Shown: one piece after another, positions 33,150 through 36,973 of the stretch
Position numbering within the stretch: position 1 is the first letter of the stretch
Layout of the letters: each line of letters starts with the position of its first letter
NCBI GenBank assembly: GCA_017402445.1
Contig: JAFPME010000015.1
Location: 1-36,973 of the forward strand
Reading direction: 5' to 3'
Length of the DNA stretch: 36,973 nucleotides
Source: Prevotella sp.
GTDB taxonomy: Bacteria > Bacteroidota > Bacteroidia > Bacteroidales > Bacteroidaceae
Translations under genes and position numbers: made by a program
Notes under the pieces: model-generated
What the model was told of the DNA's origin: nothing
Database searches by the model: none
What the model saw: the letters and a program-made list of their open reading frames with translations, nothing else

Positions 33150-34142
33150 ATGAAAGCAAGATATCTTTTCCCGAAGGACTATATGGCAGACCCGTCTGCC
33201 AACGTGTTCAATGACCGACTCTATGTGTACCCCAGCCACGACTGGGACAGCGGCGAATGTTTCGATGACGACGGCGGACACTTCCAGATGCGCGACTACC
33301 ATGTGCTCAGCATGGACGACGTCATGGAGGGCGAAGTGACCGACCACGGCGTGATTCTCGATGTAGAACAGGTGCCCTGGGCTGAAAAACAGATGTGGGA
33401 CAACGACGTCGTGGAGAAGGATGGTAAGTACTATCTCATCTTCTCTGCCAAGGACTACACGGGCGTCTTCCACCTCGGCGTGGCCGTCAGCGACACGCCC
33501 GAAGGACCCTTCCGTCCCGAGCCTGCACCCATCATCGGCAGCTACAGCATCGATCCCTGTGTGTTCAAGGATGATGACGGGGAAGTGTACTGTTATTTCG
33601 GCGGCATCTGGGGCGGACAGCTGCAGTGGTACCGCGACAACAAGCTGAAACCCGCTGCTTCCGTAGGCGAAGAGAACTTCCGTCCCACCATGCTGCCCGA
33701 AGGCGACGAGGTGGCACTGCCCAGCCGCGTGGCCCGCATGACGGCCGATGTGCTGCAGTTCGCAGAGGCGCCGAAGGCCGTGCTCATCGTCGACGAGAAC
33801 GGCGAGCCGCTGAAAGCCAACGACCCACATCGCTTCTTCGAGGCGTCATGGATGCACAAGAAGGACGGCAAGTATTATTTCTCTTACTCTACGGGCGATA
33901 CGCATTTCCTCTGCTACGCAGTGGGCGACAATCCCTACGGACCGTTCACCTACCAGGGTGTCATCCTCGAACCCGTCGTCGGATGGACCACTCACCACAG
34001 CATCGCAGAATACAAAGGACAGTGGTATCTGTTCCACCACGACTGTGTGCCTTCCAATGACACCACATGGCTTCGCAGCCTCAAGGTGATGCCCATCGAA
34101 TTCGATGAGGAAGGCCGCATCAAGACCATGAAGAGCGAGTGA
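33150..34142 (+). CDS. xynB: GH43 beta-xylosidase / alpha-L-arabinofuranosidase, cytoplasmic
   Basis: 330 residues, no signal peptide, so intracellular. Five-bladed GH43 propeller: general base D14 in MADPSANVF, the pKa-modulating D135 in YSIDPCVF and the acid E231 in RFFEASWM. The small single-domain form resembles the GH43 xylosidase encoded by P. bryantii xynB. It would convert imported xylo-oligosaccharides to xylose (and possibly remove arabinose). It lies 154 bp after xynA in the same direction, beyond the hairpin cluster and heptad repeat, and is the last enzyme of the operon. Confidence 0.92.
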   Translation: MKARYLFPKDYMADPSANVFNDRLYVYPSHDWDSGECFDDDGGHFQMRDYHVLSMDDVMEGEVTDHGVILDVEQVPWAEKQMWDNDVVEKDGKYYLIFSAKDYTGVFHLGVAVSDTPEGPFRPEPAPIIGSYSIDPCVFKDDDGEVYCYFGGIWGGQLQWYRDNKLKPAASVGEENFRPTMLPEGDEVALPSRVARMTADVLQFAEAPKAVLIVDENGEPLKANDPHRFFEASWMHKKDGKYYFSYSTGDTHFLCYAVGDNPYGPFTYQGVILEPVVGWTTHHSIAEYKGQWYLFHHDCVPSNDTTWLRSLKVMPIEFDEEGRIKTMKSE

Positions 34143-34181
34143 GGAATCAGGCGCACTCGCGATTCCCCCAACAATAATTGT

Positions 34182-34252
34182 CTACGGACTCTTTGGACTT
34201 CAAGGACTTTTCCGCGTGGAATGTGAGTCTTAAAAGTCCAAAGAGTCCGTAG
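34182..34252. repeat. 71-bp inverted-repeat element, copy A
   Basis: A perfect 19-bp inverted repeat, CTACGGACTCTTTGGACTT (34182-34200) with its complement at 34234-34252, surrounds a short inner hairpin TTCC-GCGT-GGAA. A diverged copy of the same length follows 97 bp later. The structure is that of a small palindromic or MITE-like element; no protein is encoded. Confidence 0.85.
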
Positions 34253-34278
34253 CCTTTATAAGCAAATAACCTTCTGTC

Positions 34279-34349
34279 CTACAGACTATTGGGACTTCAA
34301 GGACTTATCCGCGTGAAGTGTCAGTCCTAAAAGTCCAAAGATTTCGTAG
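34279..34349. repeat. 71-bp inverted-repeat element, copy B (diverged)
   Basis: Same length and order as copy A: CTACAGACTATTGGGACTT at 34279-34297, the shared core CAAGGACTTATCCGCGTG, and AAGTCCAAAGATTTCGTAG at 34331-34349. The outer arms carry several mismatches, so this copy has lost perfect pairing. Confidence 0.8.
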
Positions 34350-34373
34350 CCAAGTAGTTCACGAAGCAGCCAC

Positions 34374-34408
34374 GTTTATCATTTATCATTTATCATTTGT
34401 CATTTAGA
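34374..34408. repeat. 7-bp tandem repeat (ATTTATC)
   Basis: Five heptads in phase: GTTTATC, ATTTATC, ATTTATC, ATTTGTC, ATTTAGA. This is a second 7-bp-period tract, different in sequence from the one before the GH43 gene. Confidence 0.8.
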
Positions 34409-34430
34409 AGCGAAGCTTCGCTTTGTTTTT
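34408..34430 (+). terminator. Possible terminator of the rightward xylan operon
   Basis: The perfect 16-bp palindrome AAGCGAAGCTTCGCTT (34408-34423) can fold as a 6-bp stem with loop AGCT and is followed by TTGTTTTT. It lies 266 bp after the GH43 stop, the first such signal in the gap. Confidence 0.5.
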
Positions 34431-34491
34431 ATGCACATTTGTTACATTTCTTGTTTTTTTTGTGTGTTTGTGAAATTTTTTCTTCTGATTA

Positions 34492-34523
34492 TTTGTCAGT
34501 TTTTCAGAAAATCTGTATTTTTG
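34492..34523 (+). promoter_or_regulatory. Promoter of the BspA-like gene with long leader
   Basis: TTTG (34492-34495), a 20-bp spacer and TATTTTTG (34516-34523) match the consensus at both boxes. The ATG at 34662 is about 130 bp further, so the mRNA has a long 5' leader that could hold regulatory structure. Confidence 0.75.
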
Positions 34524-34661
34524 CAGCGGTTGGTCAACAAATAAAAACTTTTATTGTCTGAAGCCGTCCCGTTGCACTGCGTGGCAGGATTATGCGAGGG
34601 ATTATGTTCCGAAAAAAAACTCATTAATCCAAAGATAGAACTATTTTTAATTTATATCGTT

Positions 34662-36500
34662 ATGCGTAATTTTACTTTTAGAAAAAGGCTAATTGCCTTT
34701 GCCGTTTCCGCGTTCGCTTGTCTTGGCGCGAATGCCTTTAGTGTCCAGAATGGAATCTTGACAATTACAGACCAAGATAATTTAGCAAAAATTTCGTACA
34801 ATGCTGACAGAAATGAGTTAAGTTGTGTGGATAACTCAACAGGTCCGGAAGTAACTACCACAGTAAGCATGGCAGGAGTTACAACACTCAAGTTCTCTGG
34901 TGATTTTACAAGTGGAATGGCGCAAGGTTGGCTTTCAAATGATGAAATAGGAAAGAGTGGAATCACAAAGATAGATTTGGAGGATGCTGATCTTTCTGGT
35001 ACTCCATCTTGGAGCTTCTATAAATTTACCAATTTGCAGGAAATCGTTTGGCCGAAGGCAGGGAAAATAACTGTGATCCCTGAGCTCGCTTTTGCGGATA
35101 CCGGAATAGAGACAGTCACTATTCCTGGCTATATTAAAACCATTAAAACACATGCTTTCCGTAGTTCTAGTGGGGACGGTTATTTGAAAACAATCATCTT
35201 TGCTGAATACGATCCTGATAATAATGGAAGTGACGTTGTGATGCATCTTGAACGTGAAGCATTCAACAATACAACTGCTATATACGATGTCTATATTGAG
35301 ACAGAGGGAACAATGACAGCAGCACTTGATGCCTTCCCCAAGGATATAACTTATTCACAAACTCAGCCTGGTGCTCCAAGGGCAACGCTGCATTTCCCAG
35401 AAGATAAGGCAGATTTGTATGCTAACCCCCAACCGCTTGAACCTAAAGATATTGCAAGCGACGGCGCTTTTCAGAAATGGCTGAATGCGCATAATACCAC
35501 AGCTTCTCAAGCAGATAACGGTTTCTTCCAGTTCGTCAGCAATGGATCTACTTCCAAGAATGGCGATAACTGGGGCGATGTTATCTTGCGTACTTTCAGC
35601 CATGCCAAACTCGACTATGTCGTTCCCAAGGGGTTGAAGGCCTTCCGAGTGACCAATGTGACAGCAAATGACGCTGGCCAGTACGTGCTGACCTTGACGA
35701 AGACACCTGTTATCCCGGCAGGAACTGGTGTTATTCTCTATGGCGGTCCCAATTCGAAGGATAAGAACGGTAATCCAACATTGGCAATGACTGTTGTGAA
35801 TTACACAGGAGGTAAATTTGGCCGTGATGGGGGTGTGATGAACCTTCTGATGCCTACCTCTTACATGGATGGTGAAACCGAGGTGTCAGGTGTAGAAATT
35901 AAACCGTATGAAATGGATGCAACTGGGAAAAAAGTTGAATGGCGTACTTTCATAATGAATAGGTTCTATAATACAGATTTGAAAGCTAAGTACTTAAAGA
36001 AGTATCCGAATGAAACTCCTAATAACTTCGTCGGCTTCTTCCGCACGAAACAAGGAACAATTTCCGGTGGTAAGGCTTACCTGAGGTTGAAGGCTGATGA
36101 ATTCGCACAGGCAGATGGAAACGAAATCATTGTACCCAAGTATGACGACTATGACCTTGAATATCCAGAAGGTGCTGATCCGGATGCATTGGTTCGAATG
36201 ACAGACGAACAGATGAAGGCAAAGGGTTATTGGCACAAAGGTAGTGGCGAAAACATCACAAAGATTATCTGGGAAGAAGACTGGGGCGTACGTAATCTTA
36301 ATGCGAGCTTCAAAGCTAAATTCTCTGGTGAACCTATCATTGAACTGGACGACGAAGACGGCGTTGTGACGCTGATTGTCCCGGGCTCAATGATTGACGG
36401 CGAGGAGGCAGGCGACTACTATAACCTGCATGGCGTGAAAGTGAGCCATCCCACAAAGGGCATCTATGTGAAGAACGGTAAAAAGGTTGTAATCAAATAA
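34662..36500 (+). CDS. BspA-like leucine-rich-repeat surface protein
   Basis: 612 residues from ATG 34662 (MRNFTFRKRLIAFAVSAFACLGANA, signal peptide). The frame extends 36 codons upstream without a likely start. Residues about 90-200 contain LRR_5/BspA-type repeats: SGITKIDLEDADLSGTPSWSFYKFTNLQEIVWP, ITVIPELAFADTGIETVTIP and IKTIKTHAFRSS. A large beta-rich region of unknown fold follows. The last ~30 residues, YYNLHGVKVSHPTKGIYVKN followed by GKKVVIK, are the Prevotella C-terminal tail, also seen in the small peptide at 859-1167. BspA proteins are surface adhesins. GC content is clearly lower than that of the xylan genes, which hints at different ancestry. A small acidic peptide gene follows after 19 bp. 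Confidence 0.88.
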   Translation: MRNFTFRKRLIAFAVSAFACLGANAFSVQNGILTITDQDNLAKISYNADRNELSCVDNSTGPEVTTTVSMAGVTTLKFSGDFTSGMAQGWLSNDEIGKSGITKIDLEDADLSGTPSWSFYKFTNLQEIVWPKAGKITVIPELAFADTGIETVTIPGYIKTIKTHAFRSSSGDGYLKTIIFAEYDPDNNGSDVVMHLEREAFNNTTAIYDVYIETEGTMTAALDAFPKDITYSQTQPGAPRATLHFPEDKADLYANPQPLEPKDIASDGAFQKWLNAHNTTASQADNGFFQFVSNGSTSKNGDNWGDVILRTFSHAKLDYVVPKGLKAFRVTNVTANDAGQYVLTLTKTPVIPAGTGVILYGGPNSKDKNGNPTLAMTVVNYTGGKFGRDGGVMNLLMPTSYMDGETEVSGVEIKPYEMDATGKKVEWRTFIMNRFYNTDLKAKYLKKYPNETPNNFVGFFRTKQGTISGGKAYLRLKADEFAQADGNEIIVPKYDDYDLEYPEGADPDALVRMTDEQMKAKGYWHKGSGENITKIIWEEDWGVRNLNASFKAKFSGEPIIELDDEDGVVTLIVPGSMIDGEEAGDYYNLHGVKVSHPTKGIYVKNGKKVVIK

Positions 36501-36519
36501 AGGATAGGAGACAGACGAA

Positions 36520-36738
36520 ATGAAAAAGAGATATGAGAAACCATTTGTAGTGATGGTGATTGTCCCTGAGCTGTGCCAGACTTTGGAAAGCAGCGGTGTC
36601 ACAAAACCTGATGGCCCTGGTGGCGCCATGGGTAAGGAGAACAATAGTGTCTGGGAGGATGTTGACGACGAAGACGACCTTATGGAGCCTGTTGAACCGA
36701 AGGACGTATGGGGTGACAACGAACCGTCGGAGCATTAA
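36520..36738 (+). CDS. Small acidic peptide of a Prevotella-type family, function unknown
   Basis: 72 residues. The start MKKRYEKPFVVMVIVPELCQTLESSG follows the recurrent pattern M-K-K-x-Y-x-K-P-x-x-x-V-x-x-x-x-x-x-x-L-x-x-S found in many short Bacteroidales proteins (from memory). A Gly/Pro segment (GPGGAMG) and a strongly acidic tail, VWEDVDDEDDLMEPVEPKDVW, follow. There is no signal peptide. It lies 19 bp after the BspA-like gene and before a strong terminator, so the two form one transcript. GGAG at 36507-36510 is a possible ribosome site. I know of no assigned function. Confidence 0.7.
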   Translation: MKKRYEKPFVVMVIVPELCQTLESSGVTKPDGPGGAMGKENNSVWEDVDDEDDLMEPVEPKDVWGDNEPSEH

Positions 36739-36801
36739 TACGAAGACCAAGGCGTAAACACATATACAATACTGTAAAGATTCTAAAAGTAAATGGCAAA
36801 G

Positions 36802-36831
36802 GGGCCTCGCAGTGATGCGAGGCCCTTTTTT
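36802..36831 (+). terminator. Rho-independent terminator after the BspA/small-peptide unit
   Basis: A perfect 10-bp stem, GGGCCTCGCA (36802-36811) with TGCGAGGCCC (36816-36825), has a GTGA loop and is followed by six T (36826-36831). Confidence 0.93.
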
Positions 36832-36833
36832 AG

Positions 36834-36973
36834 GTACGCCCAGCATGGGCGTACGCTATAGGGTGCAAGTCCCGAACGAGCCCTGATAGTGGGAATCGTT
36901 AGCCAAGAGCAAGGGTGTCCGTGGCGACGCGGAATCTGAAGGAAGCTGGCGGCAAACACTCGGCCTTACGTAC
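36834..36973 (+). mobile_element. 5' end of a group II intron (cut by window edge)
   Basis: The segment begins with GTACG at 36834, which resembles the GUGYG 5' end of group II introns. It folds at once into a perfect 9-bp hairpin, GTACGCCCA-GCA-TGGGCGTAC. The familiar domain I sequences follow: GGGTGCAAGTCCC near 36862 and AGCAAGGGTGTCCGTGGCGA near 36907. Then come GGAATCTGAAGGAAGC and GGCGGCAAAC, typical of introns that encode a reverse transcriptase. The catalytic core and any intron protein lie beyond the window. It is inserted directly behind the terminator at 36802-36831. Confidence 0.85.

Noticed and set aside
34554-34661. Upstream extension of the BspA-like protein by 36 residues
   Set aside because: It would hide the signal peptide at MRNFTFRKRL; the first codon of the extension is TTG, and the stretch reads as leader following a clear promoter.

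Overview
The window looks like a chromosomal segment from a Prevotella/Segatella-type member of the Bacteroidales. Four signs point there. Good TAnnTTTG (-7) boxes, several with a TTTG (-33) box about 20 bp upstream, precede many genes. A hybrid two-component regulator sits in a glycan locus. A BspA-like leucine-rich surface protein carries the C-terminal tail common in Prevotella. A xylan locus has the gene content of the Prevotella bryantii xyn cluster (established knowledge, from memory).

Layout: (1) 1-860 holds the 3' end of an insertion-sequence transposase and the first copy of a 22-bp-period palindrome array. (2) 859-6479 carries a small secreted peptide, a VanW-family protein, a 7TM-HD (PgpH-like) phosphodiesterase, a WG-repeat lipoprotein and a secreted protein of unknown function. 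(3) 6803-15579 (minus strand) is a tight four-gene operon: secreted beta-helix protein, cytoplasmic GH31 alpha-xylosidase-like enzyme, a three-module corrinoid methyltransferase fusion, and a sodium:solute symporter. (4) 15580-20393 holds an OmpP1/FadL-type porin, the second palindrome array and priA. (5) 20424-34142 is a xylan/glucuronoxylan locus arranged as two divergent operons. The leftward one is GH115, hybrid two-component regulator, GH67. The rightward one is SGNH esterase, GPH symporter, GH10 xylanase, GH43 xylosidase. No SusC/SusD pair is present. (6) 34143-36973 has repeats, a BspA-like protein, a small acidic peptide, a terminator and the 5' end of a group II intron.

The most interesting item is the 994-residue protein at 8436-11420. 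It joins a URO-D-type (MtaA/CmuA/MtvB-like) methyltransferase module to a MetH-type homocysteine methyltransferase module and a corrinoid-binding module, and lacks the folate and reactivation domains of MetH. It overlaps a GH31 gene by 4 bp and lies next to a sugar-type symporter gene. My inference is that it removes a methyl group from a methylated sugar, or another methoxylated compound freed from plant polysaccharide, and passes it through cobalamin to homocysteine to make methionine. 4-O-methylglucuronate is an attractive candidate because GH67 and GH115, which release it, are encoded nearby. O-methyl-xylose and O-methyl-fucose remain alternatives.

A second unexplained signal is a pair of colinear elements, about 230 bp long and 17.26 kb apart. 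Each carries five 15-bp inverted repeats (7-1-7) at an exact 22-bp period. Between the copies, substitutions fall evenly over the three codon positions, so the small reading frame they contain is probably not coding.
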